Source: Litoribrevibacter euphylliae | Lineage (GTDB): Bacteria; Pseudomonadota; Gammaproteobacteria; Pseudomonadales; Litoribrevibacteraceae | Direction: 5' to 3' | Assembly: GCF_042646085.1 (NCBI RefSeq) | Contig: NZ_JBHRSZ010000002.1 | Span: 248,001-312,000 of the forward strand | Length of the DNA: 64,000 bases | Part shown: piece by piece, positions 26,653-36,023 of the stretch | Layout of the letters: each line of letters opens with the position of its first letter | Numbering within the stretch: the first letter of the stretch is position 1 | The notes under the pieces: generated by a model | Database searches by the model: none | What the model was told of the DNA's origin: nothing | Seen by the model: only the letters and a program-made list of their open reading frames with translations | Translations under genes and position numbers: made by a program

Positions 26653-28563
26653 ATGACATCCATTGCCAAACGACTTAGCTCTCTCAACATCAAGACCGAT
26701 ATGAGCGCTCGTTTTTCACGATTTTCCAAGTTTTCTCTTTTGCTCTCTTTTTCCGTTTTAGTTTCCGGTGTTTCTGTCGCAGATTCTGAAGAGCAAACAA
26801 CATCAACGAAAGCACAAATCCACTCCTCGCATGGTATTGCCATGCATGGCGACCTTAAATACGGCAAAGATTTCAAGCATTTTGATTATGCGAATCCTGA
26901 TGCCCCCAGAGGCGGTAAAATTCGTCTTGCCACAACCGGTGGCTTCGACAGTCTTAACCCGTTCATCATTAAAGGAACACCCGCCGCAGGGTTAAATCGT
27001 TTAGGTCAAGGTCTTCTCTACGACTCGTTAACCACACAATCCAACGACGAGCCCTTTTCGCAATACGGTTCGTTAGCTAAAACCATTATCTGGCCCGAAG
27101 ACAGATCCTGGGTGACCTTTAAGCTGGAGCCAAACGCTAAATTTCATGATGGCGAAGCCATTCGTTCGGATGACGTAAAGTGGACCTTCGAAACCCTAGT
27201 CGAGAAAGGCCACCCTCTTTTCGCCTCTTATTATGGAAATGTCACCGAGGTTCTCACCCCGGACGAACTGACGATTACCTTTAAGTTTGAAGATACCACC
27301 AACAAAGAGCTTGCCTTAATCATTGGACAGTTGCCTGTTCTGCCAAAGCACTACTGGCAAGATAAAGAATTTGATAAAGCAGACCTAACGGTTCCTGTCG
27401 GTAACGGTCCTTATAAAATCAAATCCATCGACCCAGGCCGTTCCATTGTCTATGAACGTGTAAAAGATTGGTGGGGCAAAGACAAAGCAGTAAACAAAGG
27501 GCAGTACAACTTCGACACCATTCGATACGACTATTACCGAGATGACACCGTTGCGATCGAAGCGTTGAAAGCAGATCAGTTTGACGTTCGCGTTGAACTG
27601 TCCTCAAAAGAATGGGCAACCGCTTATGAAGGGCCTCAATTTCAAGATGGCCGCATGGTTAAAAAACTCATCCCACATGATAACCCAACGGGGATGCAAG
27701 CTTTCGTATACAACACCCGAAGAAAGCCATTTGACGACATCAAAGTGCGAGAAGCATTGGGGTATCTGTTCGACTTTGAGTGGACCAATAAAACCCTTTT
27801 CTATAACCAATATACTCGTGCCAGTAGCTTCTTCAATAACTCCGAACTTGGTTCATCTGGCTTACCGCAAGGGGAAGAGTTAGAAATATTGAATAAATAC
27901 CGCGATCAACTGCCAGAACAACTCTTTACTCAAGAGTTCAACGTTCCAAAAACTGATGGCAGCGGTAACATTCGCTCGAATATGCGAAAAGCCATTTCAC
28001 TTTTAAAAGAAGCGGGTTGGCGTTTAGATAAAGGGAAACTACTCGATAAAAACAATAAGCAAATGGAATTTGAGATCATGATCGTCTCCCCTTCCTTTGA
28101 GCGTGTGGTTCTGCCTTTCCAGAAAAATCTACGTCGTATAGGGATCGAAGCAGAGATCCGTCTCGTAGACGTTCAACAATTCATTAAACGCTTCCAATCC
28201 TTTGACTTTGACGTCATGGTTGGCACGTTTGGTCAATCAAGCTCGCCAGGTAACGAGCAACGCGATTATTGGCACAGCAGCCAAGCCGACAATAAAGGCT
28301 CTCGTAATACCATCGGTATTAAGAACCCTGTCATTGATGAACTGATCGAACTGGTTATCCAGGCCCCTAGCAGAGAATCACTCGTTGCACGCACTCGTGC
28401 GCTTGATAGAGTTCTGCTTTGGAATCACTACGTGATCCCACAATGGCACTTCCCGGCTTATCGTGTCATTTACTGGGATAAGTTCGATTTTCCTAAGGAT
28501 GTTAAAACACACTATTTCTCTACAGATACTTGGTGGTCCAAAGACACCTCTATAGAAAAATAG
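26653..28563 (+). CDS. yejA: peptide ABC transporter substrate-binding protein YejA (copy 2)
   Basis: The 636-residue SBP_bac_5 protein is collinear with the preceding gene product throughout, so it is a tandem duplicate that has diverged. The N-terminus is long and basic before a hydrophobic stretch (about 24-38). An internal Met at codon 17 (26701) could start a more normal signal peptide, but no better ribosome site marks it; AAGGATA precedes the first ATG. Shared motifs are GGKIRLATTGGFDSLNPF, FHDGEAIRSDDVKWTFE and VGNGPYKIKSIDPGRSIVYERVKDWWGKD. Two binding proteins on one permease would widen its peptide range. Confidence 0.92.
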   Translation: MTSIAKRLSSLNIKTDMSARFSRFSKFSLLLSFSVLVSGVSVADSEEQTTSTKAQIHSSHGIAMHGDLKYGKDFKHFDYANPDAPRGGKIRLATTGGFDSLNPFIIKGTPAAGLNRLGQGLLYDSLTTQSNDEPFSQYGSLAKTIIWPEDRSWVTFKLEPNAKFHDGEAIRSDDVKWTFETLVEKGHPLFASYYGNVTEVLTPDELTITFKFEDTTNKELALIIGQLPVLPKHYWQDKEFDKADLTVPVGNGPYKIKSIDPGRSIVYERVKDWWGKDKAVNKGQYNFDTIRYDYYRDDTVAIEALKADQFDVRVELSSKEWATAYEGPQFQDGRMVKKLIPHDNPTGMQAFVYNTRRKPFDDIKVREALGYLFDFEWTNKTLFYNQYTRASSFFNNSELGSSGLPQGEELEILNKYRDQLPEQLFTQEFNVPKTDGSGNIRSNMRKAISLLKEAGWRLDKGKLLDKNNKQMEFEIMIVSPSFERVVLPFQKNLRRIGIEAEIRLVDVQQFIKRFQSFDFDVMVGTFGQSSSPGNEQRDYWHSSQADNKGSRNTIGIKNPVIDELIELVIQAPSRESLVARTRALDRVLLWNHYVIPQWHFPAYRVIYWDKFDFPKDVKTHYFSTDTWWSKDTSIEK

Positions 28564-28607
28564 CTACGGCTGGAAAATAGCTTCGTTTAATGATCAACTA
28601 AACACCC

Positions 28608-28649
28608 AAGGCTTTGACCACAAGTAAAAAAACTAATCGTCAAAGCCTT
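28608..28649. repeat. intercistronic 11-bp inverted repeat before yejB
   Basis: AAGGCTTTGAC and GTCAAAGCCTT pair perfectly around a 20-base, A-rich spacer in the 115-base gap. There is no T tract, so read-through is expected. The layout resembles hairpins that protect binding-protein mRNA from 3' decay and lower permease expression. Confidence 0.6.
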
Positions 28650-28678
28650 CGTTATCAAATCCGGGAAAAGAACAACAA

Positions 28679-29776
28679 ATGACCGCCTATATACTTCGAC
28701 GACTATTGCTGATGATTCCTACCCTCTTTGGAATCATGTTGATCAATTTTATTATTGTCCAAGCCGCGCCCGGAGGCCCGGTTGAACAAATGATTGCCCA
28801 ACTACAAGGCATGGACACAGGTGTTGGTGCACGTACAGGAAGTGGCCCAAGTGCAGAGATCTCTCCAACCGGTGGTGGTGGCTCATCGAGCAGTCAGTAT
28901 CGTGGAGCTCAAGGGCTTGATCCTGATCTTATTGAGCGCATCGAAGTCATGTACGGCTTTGACAAACCGGCCTACGAGCGTTTCTGGCAGATGCTGGTGA
29001 ACTATGCCTCCTTTGATTTTGGTGACAGTTTCTTCAAAGACAGAACCGTTACCGAACTCATCTGGGAAAAGATGCCTGTCTCCATTTCACTGGGTTTATG
29101 GTCGACGCTATTAATTTATCTAATCTCTATCCCGATGGGTATCAAGAAAGCTGTCAGCCATGGTTCTCGATTTGATATTTGGACCAGCTCGGTCATCATC
29201 ATAGGTTATGCAATTCCTGCATTCTTATTTGCAATGATGCTTGTCGTCTTATTTTCCGGCGGCTCGTATCTCGACTGGTTCCCTCTCAGAGGGCTAACTT
29301 CTCCTAACTTCGATGAGTTGAGTGCTTGGGGGAAAGTAACCGATTACTTATGGCATATCACTTTACCTGTACTTGCTATGTCCATTAGTGGATTTGCCAC
29401 CATTACCATTTTGACCAAAAACTCCTTTCTAGAAGAAATCGGAAAACAATACGTTCTCACCGCAAAAGCTAAGGGCTTGGCTCCAAACCAAGTACTCTAT
29501 GGTCATGTCTTCAGAAACGCCATGTTGATTATTATCGCCGGGCTTCCTGCCACCCTAGTCGGGATATTCTTAACCGGTTCGCTATTGATTGAAGTTATCT
29601 TCTCATTGGACGGGCTCGGATTACTTGGCTTTGAATCCGCACTGAATCGCGATTACCCTGTGGTTTTCGGCACTCTGTTTATTTTTACTTTGATAGGCCT
29701 GCTTTTGAAACTCATCTCTGACATTACCTATGTCTTGGTTGACCCACGCATCGACTTTGAAAGCAGGGAGGGTTAA
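28679..29776 (+). CDS. yejB: peptide ABC transporter permease YejB
   Basis: The 365-residue inner-membrane permease of the binding-protein-dependent transport (DppB) family has an N-terminal helix (YILRRLLLMIPTLFGIMLINFI) and about six segments. The EAA coupling loop is around AKAKGLAPNQVLYGHVFRNA. A Gly/Ser-rich periplasmic insertion (about 45-75) is characteristic of YejB. The stop overlaps the start of yejE (TAATG), giving translational coupling. Confidence 0.95.
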   Translation: MTAYILRRLLLMIPTLFGIMLINFIIVQAAPGGPVEQMIAQLQGMDTGVGARTGSGPSAEISPTGGGGSSSSQYRGAQGLDPDLIERIEVMYGFDKPAYERFWQMLVNYASFDFGDSFFKDRTVTELIWEKMPVSISLGLWSTLLIYLISIPMGIKKAVSHGSRFDIWTSSVIIIGYAIPAFLFAMMLVVLFSGGSYLDWFPLRGLTSPNFDELSAWGKVTDYLWHITLPVLAMSISGFATITILTKNSFLEEIGKQYVLTAKAKGLAPNQVLYGHVFRNAMLIIIAGLPATLVGIFLTGSLLIEVIFSLDGLGLLGFESALNRDYPVVFGTLFIFTLIGLLLKLISDITYVLVDPRIDFESREG

Positions 29777-30858
29777 TGATGAACGCAACTATGTCCTCTC
29801 ACGTTCAATCTTCTGTGACAGAAGAAAAGTCCTCACGATTAAGCCCGATGAATCAAAGACGCCTCGCTCAGTTTAAGGCGAATCGCCGTGGCTTTTGGTC
29901 TCTATGGATTTTCCTGATTTTATTTGGTTTAAGTTTATTTGCTGAATTTATCGCCAACGACAAACCGGTGATAGTCAGCCATGAGAATAGCCTCTATTTC
30001 CCTGTTTTGAAGGACTATCCGGAAACCACCTTTGGTGGTGAATTTGATATCACCACCGATTTCACAGATCCCTACATCGCAGACCTAATCACAGAGAATG
30101 GCGGTTGGATGGTCTGGCCACTGATTCAATACAGTTACGATACTGTTATCTATGATCTCCCTGTGCCCGCACCTGCACCGCCATCGTCACAAAACTGGTT
30201 AGGCAGTGACGATCAGGCCCGAGATGTCCTTGCCAGAGTGATCTATGGCTTCCGAGTATCAGTCTTATTTGCGCTAACCCTAACCATCGTTAGTAGTGCC
30301 GTAGGTATTTTTGTAGGAGCACTTCAAGGCTTCTATGGCGGCAAAGTCGACCTTATAGGTCAACGTATTATCGAAATTTGGTCAGGCTTACCTGTTCTCT
30401 ATCTTTTAATTATTCTTTCCAGCTTTGTAACACCCAATTTCTGGTGGCTACTGGGTATCATGTTGCTGTTCAGTTGGATGGCACTGGTCGATCTGGTTCG
30501 TGCCGAATTCTTAAAAGCCCGCAATCTCGAATACGTAAAAGCAGCCCGCGCCTTGGGGTTAAGTAACAACAGCATCATGTTCAAACATATGTTGCCCAAC
30601 GCCATGGTTGCTACGTTAACCTTCTTACCTTTTATCTTAACAGGCGCCGTCACTACCCTAACCTCACTAGACTTCCTTGGTTTTGGAATGCCGCCAGGTT
30701 CCGCCTCACTGGGTGAACTCGTTAAGCAAGGCAAAGAGAATCTACAAGCCCCTTGGTTGGGCATTACTGCATTCGTTACTTTATCCGTCATGCTGACATT
30801 GCTGGTCTTCATTGGTGAAGCCACTCGCGACGCATTCGACCCAAGAAAACAGAAATAA
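29776..30858 (+). CDS. yejE: peptide ABC transporter permease YejE
   Basis: The 360-residue partner permease (DppC family) has an N-terminal cytosolic arm ending in LAQFKANRRGFWSLWIF, a large periplasmic loop typical of YejE (about 65-140), and the EAA loop in KAARALGLSNNSIMFKHMLPNAM. A second ATG directly follows the first; either may be used. It is coupled to yejB by TAATG and lies 11 bases before yejF. Confidence 0.95.
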   Translation: MMNATMSSHVQSSVTEEKSSRLSPMNQRRLAQFKANRRGFWSLWIFLILFGLSLFAEFIANDKPVIVSHENSLYFPVLKDYPETTFGGEFDITTDFTDPYIADLITENGGWMVWPLIQYSYDTVIYDLPVPAPAPPSSQNWLGSDDQARDVLARVIYGFRVSVLFALTLTIVSSAVGIFVGALQGFYGGKVDLIGQRIIEIWSGLPVLYLLIILSSFVTPNFWWLLGIMLLFSWMALVDLVRAEFLKARNLEYVKAARALGLSNNSIMFKHMLPNAMVATLTFLPFILTGAVTTLTSLDFLGFGMPPGSASLGELVKQGKENLQAPWLGITAFVTLSVMLTLLVFIGEATRDAFDPRKQK

Positions 30859-30869
30859 GGCGGACAGTG

Positions 30870-32492
30870 ATGACTGAACAGCAAAACATACAAGCACAGC
30901 AGCCAATTCTTCAAATCAAGAACTTGTCCGTCACCTTTCATAATGGCCAGGAAAGCACCCACGCCGTTAAGGACATATCCTTTGATTTATACCCAGCTAA
31001 AACCTTGGCCTTGGTTGGAGAGAGTGGTTCCGGTAAATCCGTATCGGCGTTATCTGCACTGAAACTCCACGCCAAGAACGTCAGCTATCAGGGCGAAATC
31101 CTGTTTGATGGAAACAACCTGCTGAACTACAACGAAACGCAAATGCGTGGCGTGCGTGGCAACCACATCAGCATGATCTTTCAAGAACCGATGACATCGC
31201 TGAACCCCTTGCATACGGTCGAAAAACAGATTGCAGAAGTGCTTTATCTACATAAAGGACTAAAAAACTCAGCAGCACGAACACGAGTAATTGAATTACT
31301 TGAATTGGTTGGTATTCCAGACCCTCAAAGTCGCCTGAAAAGCTACCCTCATGAATTGTCTGGCGGGCAAAAGCAACGTGTAATGATAGCCATGGCGCTC
31401 GCCAATGAGCCAGATATTCTTTTAGCAGACGAGCCTACCACTGCCCTTGATGTCACCATCCAGAAGCAAATCCTTGAGTTGCTGAAAGAACTTCAACAGA
31501 AATTAGGGATGTCGATTCTTCTGATCACACACGACCTGAATGTTGTTCATAAATACGCTGACGAAGTGTGTGTGATGCGCCATGGGCACTTGATAGAACA
31601 AGGGCCGACCGAAACAATCTTCACGACCCCGTCGCAAGAATATACCCACACGCTGTTAAACGCAGATCCAACAGGGAATCCCGTTTCCCTTGAAAATGAT
31701 GTTAATCCACTTCTAACTACCAATAATTTAGCGGTGAGATTTCCCATCAAAGGTGGAATCTTTAATAGAGTCAAAGACCATTTCACTGCAGTAGAAGGCA
31801 TCAATCTCAGTGTAAAACCGGGTGAAACCCTTGGCATTGTAGGAGAAAGTGGCTCAGGTAAGACAACCCTTTGCCATGGCATTCTTCGTCTATTGCAAAG
31901 TGAAGGCAAGATCGAATTGGATCAAAACCGTCTCGATCAGATGAACCAGAAGCAGGTTTTACCTTTCCGCAAGAAAATGCAGATCGTGTTTCAAGATCCC
32001 TACGGCAGCCTAAGCCCAAGAATGTCTATTGCTGAAATCATTGCCGAAGGTTTGGAAGTCCATGAGCCTAGCTTATCTACCAGCCAACGTGAAGAACGCG
32101 TGATTTCGATTCTTGAAGAAGTGGGTCTGGACCCAAATATTCGTCACCGATACCCTCACGAATTTTCTGGCGGTCAACGACAACGTATTGCCATTGCTCG
32201 CGCCATGATTCTTAAACCGGAACTGGTAGTACTGGATGAACCGACATCAGCGTTAGATCGCACGGTACAATCGCAAGTGCTGGATCTACTGAAAGACCTT
32301 CAGGAAAAATACAAGCTCACTTACCTTTTCATCAGCCATGACTTGGCCGTGGTTAAAGCTATTAGCCACCAACTGATAGTATTGAAACAAGGCAAAGTTG
32401 TAGAACAAGGTGATGCGCCGACTATCTTTGGTCAGCCAGAACATCAATACACCAAAGATCTTATGGAAGCGGCGTTTTACGAGGAAAAATAA
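30870..32492 (+). CDS. yejF: duplicated ABC transporter ATP-binding protein YejF
   Basis: Two full nucleotide-binding domains lie in one 540-residue chain. The first has Walker A GESGSGKS near 42, signature LSGGQKQR and Walker B ADEPTTALD. The second has GESGSGKTT near 325, FSGGQRQR and DEPTSALD. Both belong to the oligopeptide/dipeptide class and energise YejBE. I chose the ATG at 30870, one codon after an in-frame GTG, because of its distance to AAGGCGG. The stop overlaps the fabI start. Confidence 0.95.
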   Translation: MTEQQNIQAQQPILQIKNLSVTFHNGQESTHAVKDISFDLYPAKTLALVGESGSGKSVSALSALKLHAKNVSYQGEILFDGNNLLNYNETQMRGVRGNHISMIFQEPMTSLNPLHTVEKQIAEVLYLHKGLKNSAARTRVIELLELVGIPDPQSRLKSYPHELSGGQKQRVMIAMALANEPDILLADEPTTALDVTIQKQILELLKELQQKLGMSILLITHDLNVVHKYADEVCVMRHGHLIEQGPTETIFTTPSQEYTHTLLNADPTGNPVSLENDVNPLLTTNNLAVRFPIKGGIFNRVKDHFTAVEGINLSVKPGETLGIVGESGSGKTTLCHGILRLLQSEGKIELDQNRLDQMNQKQVLPFRKKMQIVFQDPYGSLSPRMSIAEIIAEGLEVHEPSLSTSQREERVISILEEVGLDPNIRHRYPHEFSGGQRQRIAIARAMILKPELVVLDEPTSALDRTVQSQVLDLLKDLQEKYKLTYLFISHDLAVVKAISHQLIVLKQGKVVEQGDAPTIFGQPEHQYTKDLMEAAFYEEK

Positions 32493-33328
32493 TGTCTGAC
32501 CAAAGCATTGCAGGACAAAAAGCCGATACAGCACAAACACCGAGCAGCCTGCTAAAAGGAAAAAGAGCGCTGATCGTCGGTCTTGCCAGTAAGCACTCCA
32601 TCGCCAAAGGCATTGCCGATGCATTCCATCAGCACGGTGCAGAATTAGCGCTTACTTACCAAAATGAAAAACTAGGTCCAAGAGTCGAGAAGTTTGCCGA
32701 AGAGTGGAACTGCAATTTTGTCCAGGAATGTGACTTAAGCAAAGATGAGGACATTGAACAACTGGCCAATTCCCTAAAAGAGCACTGGGGTGAATTCGAC
32801 ATTATTGTTCATTCGGTAGGTTATGCACCGGTAGCAGCCTTGGACGGCAGCTACCTTGAGAACACATCTCGTGAAGATTTTCGAATAGCTCACGAAATTA
32901 GCAGCTACAGCTTTACGGCGTTAGCCTGTGCTCTGAATCCTATGATTCGTTCCGGCGGAAGTTTGTTAACCCTCAGCTATCACGGTTCCCAGCAGATCAT
33001 TCCAAACTACAATGTAATGGGCTTGGCTAAAGCCAGCCTGGAAGCGAGTGTACGCTATCTGGCCGGAGATTTGGGTTCAGGCAATGTTCGCGTTAATGCC
33101 ATCTCTGCCGGACCAATCAAAACGCTAGCAGCGGCAGGGATTAAAAATTTCAGAAAAATGCTTTCCGAAAGTGCTGAGGTAGCACCGTTAGGTCGAGGCG
33201 TTACCATTGAAGAAGTCGGCAATACAGCAACCTTCTTATGTTCCGACATGGCAAGTGGCATTACAGGCGAAGTGCTCTATGTGGACGGTGGACTAAGCAA
33301 AGTAGGTATGGCAATGAGTCACTCGTAA
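32492..33328 (+). CDS. fabI: enoyl-[acyl-carrier-protein] reductase FabI
   Basis: FabI (278 residues) reduces trans-2-enoyl-ACP with NADH in the last step of fatty acid elongation. This short-chain dehydrogenase has the divergent FabI nucleotide motif (IVGLASKHSIAKGIA), the HSVGYAP turn, and the catalytic Tyr-x6-Lys in YNVMGLAK. Its N-terminus is about 18 residues longer than E. coli FabI. The start overlaps the yejF stop (TAATG), so it is translationally tied to the peptide importer; the same neighbours occur in Pseudomonas. It is the likely target for triclosan-class inhibitors, though sensitivity cannot be read here. Confidence 0.96.
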   Translation: MSDQSIAGQKADTAQTPSSLLKGKRALIVGLASKHSIAKGIADAFHQHGAELALTYQNEKLGPRVEKFAEEWNCNFVQECDLSKDEDIEQLANSLKEHWGEFDIIVHSVGYAPVAALDGSYLENTSREDFRIAHEISSYSFTALACALNPMIRSGGSLLTLSYHGSQQIIPNYNVMGLAKASLEASVRYLAGDLGSGNVRVNAISAGPIKTLAAAGIKNFRKMLSESAEVAPLGRGVTIEEVGNTATFLCSDMASGITGEVLYVDGGLSKVGMAMSHS

Positions 33329-33360
33329 GACAAGCATCCACGCCAATTCATCTAATCATA

Positions 33361-33396
33361 AAAAAGCCTTTTAAGTGTATGCTTAAAAGGCTTTTT
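33361..33396. terminator. bidirectional terminator, fabI and fleQ
   Basis: A perfect 15-bp stem, AAAAAGCCTTTTAAG with CTTAAAAGGCTTTTT, around a 6-base loop. It separates the convergent fabI and fleQ and marks the breakpoint between housekeeping and flagellar regions. Confidence 0.95.
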
Positions 33397-33423
33397 ATTT
33401 GCGTTAAGATCTACTTGAACTTA

Positions 33424-34890
33424 CTACGCCTTGTCTTTATTCAGACCCAACTTACGCATCTTCTCAACTAGCGTAGTACGACGAAGCGTTAGCTTCTCTG
33501 CAGCTCGAGCAACCACTCCGTTGGCATCATCCAAGGCTTGTGAAATCAATGATTTCTCAAGACGTCCAAGATAGTCTTTAAGATCAATCCCATTCACTGG
33601 CAATAGTGCCGGTGCATCCGGGTCCATCACGTTTGAATTAGCCGTCGCCGGCACATCCACCGGAAGGTTTATTTCACTGTCCTCTTCAAAACCATCAATA
33701 TGACGGAATTTATTCGGCAACTCTTGAACACCTACCACACCGTAAGGATGCATGATCGCCATACGCTCAACCAAGTTTGCAAGTTCCCGGACATTTCCAG
33801 GCCATTCGTGACGACATAGCGACATAATCGCTGCAGAATTGAAACGAATAGAACCGCGTTTTTCATTCTCTAAACGAGCAATTAACTCATTAAGCAGCAG
33901 GGGAATATCTTCAATGCGTTCTTTCAAAGGCGGCATTTCGATAGGGAATACATTCAAGCGATAGTAAAGATCTTCCCTGAAATCACCTGACTCAATCATG
34001 GATTCCAGATCTTTATGCGTGGCCGCGATGATACGAACATCCGTCTTCATCATCTTGGTACCACCGACACGCTCATAGGTACGCTCTTGCAGCACGCGAA
34101 GCAGCTTAACCTGCATATTCAGTGGCATATCGCCAATTTCATCGAGAAACAGCGTGCCGCCTTCAGCTAATTCAAAGCGACCAGAACGGCTTGAGATGGC
34201 TCCAGTAAACGCGCCTTTCTCATGCCCGAAGAGTTCGCTTTCTAGAAGTTCCGCAGGAATAGCACCACAGTTTACAGGAACAAACGGCTTATCTTTTCGA
34301 GCAGAGTTATGGTGAAGGTTTCGTGCAACGACTTCTTTACCCGTTCCACTCGGCCCTGTAATCAATACACTGGCGTCTTTATCCGCCACCTGAGCCATCA
34401 TTTCACGAACATGCTGAATCGCCCTGCTCGTTCCCACAAGGCTTCTGAATAGCTGCACTTCTCGACGTTGTTGCTGACCTCGACGCAAATCAAATTGTTC
34501 GCGGTAAATTTGCGCTCGATGCAATTGATCCATTAACTTATTGTAAGTGGTGGGCCAAGTTAAATGCCCTACACACATACGTTGAAGCATCTCTTCCTGA
34601 AGCTCTACTAATTCTGAATCTACATCTTCGATGGAAATAACAGGTATGGATTGATCCCACTCCTTAACACTGGCCAATAAGGCTTCTTTATCTGACACCT
34701 GCCCTACAATGCCAATGATTTCTGGAGAGTTTATGGACTCATCTTCACCTGTAATAGACTGAGCAACCTGTTGCCATGCTTGATCGTCAGTTAAATGAAA
34801 CTCTTCACTTAAGAAATTTAAAATATTGCCAAGTTGCTTGCGGCGTTCTTCATTATTATCGATGACAAGAACATTTACTTCGCGCCACAT
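33424..34890 (-). CDS. fleQ: flagellar master regulator FleQ (sigma-54 activator)
   Basis: FleQ (488 residues) is an NtrC-type enhancer-binding protein. Its N-terminal receiver-like domain (about 1-130) lacks a normal phosphorylation site. The AAA+ domain has Walker A GPSGTGKE and the sigma-54-contacting GAFTGA loop. The C-terminal Fis-type helix-turn-helix carries AAEKLTLRRTTLVEKMRKLG. In Pseudomonas it activates sigma-54-dependent flagellar promoters and binds c-di-GMP. Basic residues preceding the AAA+ core (LRRGQQQRRE) fit the FleQ c-di-GMP site. It lies at the end of the flagellin-fliD-fliS block, as in Pseudomonas. Confidence 0.95.
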   Translation of the reverse strand: MWREVNVLVIDNNEERRKQLGNILNFLSEEFHLTDDQAWQQVAQSITGEDESINSPEIIGIVGQVSDKEALLASVKEWDQSIPVISIEDVDSELVELQEEMLQRMCVGHLTWPTTYNKLMDQLHRAQIYREQFDLRRGQQQRREVQLFRSLVGTSRAIQHVREMMAQVADKDASVLITGPSGTGKEVVARNLHHNSARKDKPFVPVNCGAIPAELLESELFGHEKGAFTGAISSRSGRFELAEGGTLFLDEIGDMPLNMQVKLLRVLQERTYERVGGTKMMKTDVRIIAATHKDLESMIESGDFREDLYYRLNVFPIEMPPLKERIEDIPLLLNELIARLENEKRGSIRFNSAAIMSLCRHEWPGNVRELANLVERMAIMHPYGVVGVQELPNKFRHIDGFEEDSEINLPVDVPATANSNVMDPDAPALLPVNGIDLKDYLGRLEKSLISQALDDANGVVARAAEKLTLRRTTLVEKMRKLGLNKDKA

Positions 34891-35119
34891 ATTTTCAAAT
34901 CCATCCCTTTAAAAAGCACTTAATTTCTGTCCTAACAGTATTCTTTGAAATTAAAAACACAAATCAAATCAGACAGCTAATACAACTAAGTGCCAAATTT
35001 ATTTCTTTTTTTGTCACAGGAAAGTAAAGCGGAGGACGCCCTAAGAGTCAACTAAATGACACATCAAAAAATGGTTTTTCTTAACTTATTGATTTTCTAG
35101 GACGTAGAGACAGCCAGTC

Positions 35120-35419
35120 TTAGAACTGGCAATTCTGGTATACCTTAGCGCCCGAACGTTGACGATTGAAGGTTTGAAGCTCTTCGGCCAGTTCGTCTCG
35201 ATGCTTTTCGCATGCAGCTACAGCGTGTTTATATAGCTCAAGTAAAGGAACAATAGCATCACGAACGATCAGTTTATCGCCCGTCGCTTGAGTTACCGCC
35301 TCTTGAACCAAGTCACGGCACTGGAGATCTAACTCACTTAACGCTTCCCAGTCATCATTAGAGAGAGCCAAGCGCATGGACTCTTGGACATCGGAAATTT
35401 TTTGAATCACATCAGTCAT
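35120..35419 (-). CDS. fliT: FliT-like flagellar chaperone
   Basis: The 99-residue, helical, charged protein sits directly behind fliS, the standard place for FliT/FleP. In enterics FliT binds the cap protein FliD and FlhDC. Sequence conservation in this family is low, so the call rests on size, helical pattern (EALSELDLQCRDLVQEAV) and context. GGGAGAG precedes the ATG. A 229-base gap separates it from fleQ, which probably has its own promoter. Confidence 0.75.
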   Translation of the reverse strand: MTDVIQKISDVQESMRLALSNDDWEALSELDLQCRDLVQEAVTQATGDKLIVRDAIVPLLELYKHAVAACEKHRDELAEELQTFNRQRSGAKVYQNCQF

Positions 35420-35511
35420 TACTGACTCTCCCTTTTATAAATTCGTATTGCTATAAATTCTTGGGACACACCATAAAGACACTGTTGTGCCCCAAGCACT
35501 AATGCCAATTA

Positions 35512-35946
35512 TTAAGCAGTAGCAGATGTACCGTTATAAGTGGGCTGAGCTTCAGGCTGTACCACTTGATCACGAATATCATCCCACGCAGTTTTAACCG
35601 GCATAATTAGGCCAACCACCTCATCAATGATGGAGATATCGTTCTTGAGGTTAGCCATCAACAACTGACGGATACAGTAGTCGTATAAAGAGTCTAAATT
35701 CTCGGTCAGCTCTTTATTATGCTGAGGGTCTAAACAGGTTCTCAACGCATTGAGAATGTCGCACGCTTTAACCAAATGCTTGTTCTTATTCTCAATGTCT
35801 TTGCGCTCAATAAACCCTTTTGATTTCGCTAGGTTTTCCAACAAACCATGATACAAAAGCTGGATTAAACGGTGCGGATCCGCGTCTACGATACCAGTCT
35901 GAGCATTGACCTTACTGTATTGTTGTAATCTTGGGTTAGCCATCAT
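35512..35946 (-). CDS. fliS: flagellin export chaperone FliS
   Basis: FliS (144 residues) binds the C-terminal helices of flagellin and prevents early polymerisation. Family signatures are the N-terminal QYSKVNAQTGIVDADPHRLIQLLYHGLLENL and the SLYDYCIRQLLMANLKND helix. Two adjacent ATG codons could start it; AAAGG lies upstream. The gene normally follows fliD directly, but here four modification genes stand between them. Confidence 0.93.
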   Translation of the reverse strand: MMANPRLQQYSKVNAQTGIVDADPHRLIQLLYHGLLENLAKSKGFIERKDIENKNKHLVKACDILNALRTCLDPQHNKELTENLDSLYDYCIRQLLMANLKNDISIIDEVVGLIMPVKTAWDDIRDQVVQPEAQPTYNGTSATA

Positions 35947-36023
35947 AACGATTTGCCTTTAAAAAAGTTGGTTACGCATACCTAATATGTATCGACTCAG
36001 ATCTCATATTCTTTATGTTAATT

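Noticed and set aside
34891..35119. Small gene between fleQ and fliT
   Set aside because: No ORF with a ribosome site or motif. The gap is AT-rich and probably holds the fleQ promoter.
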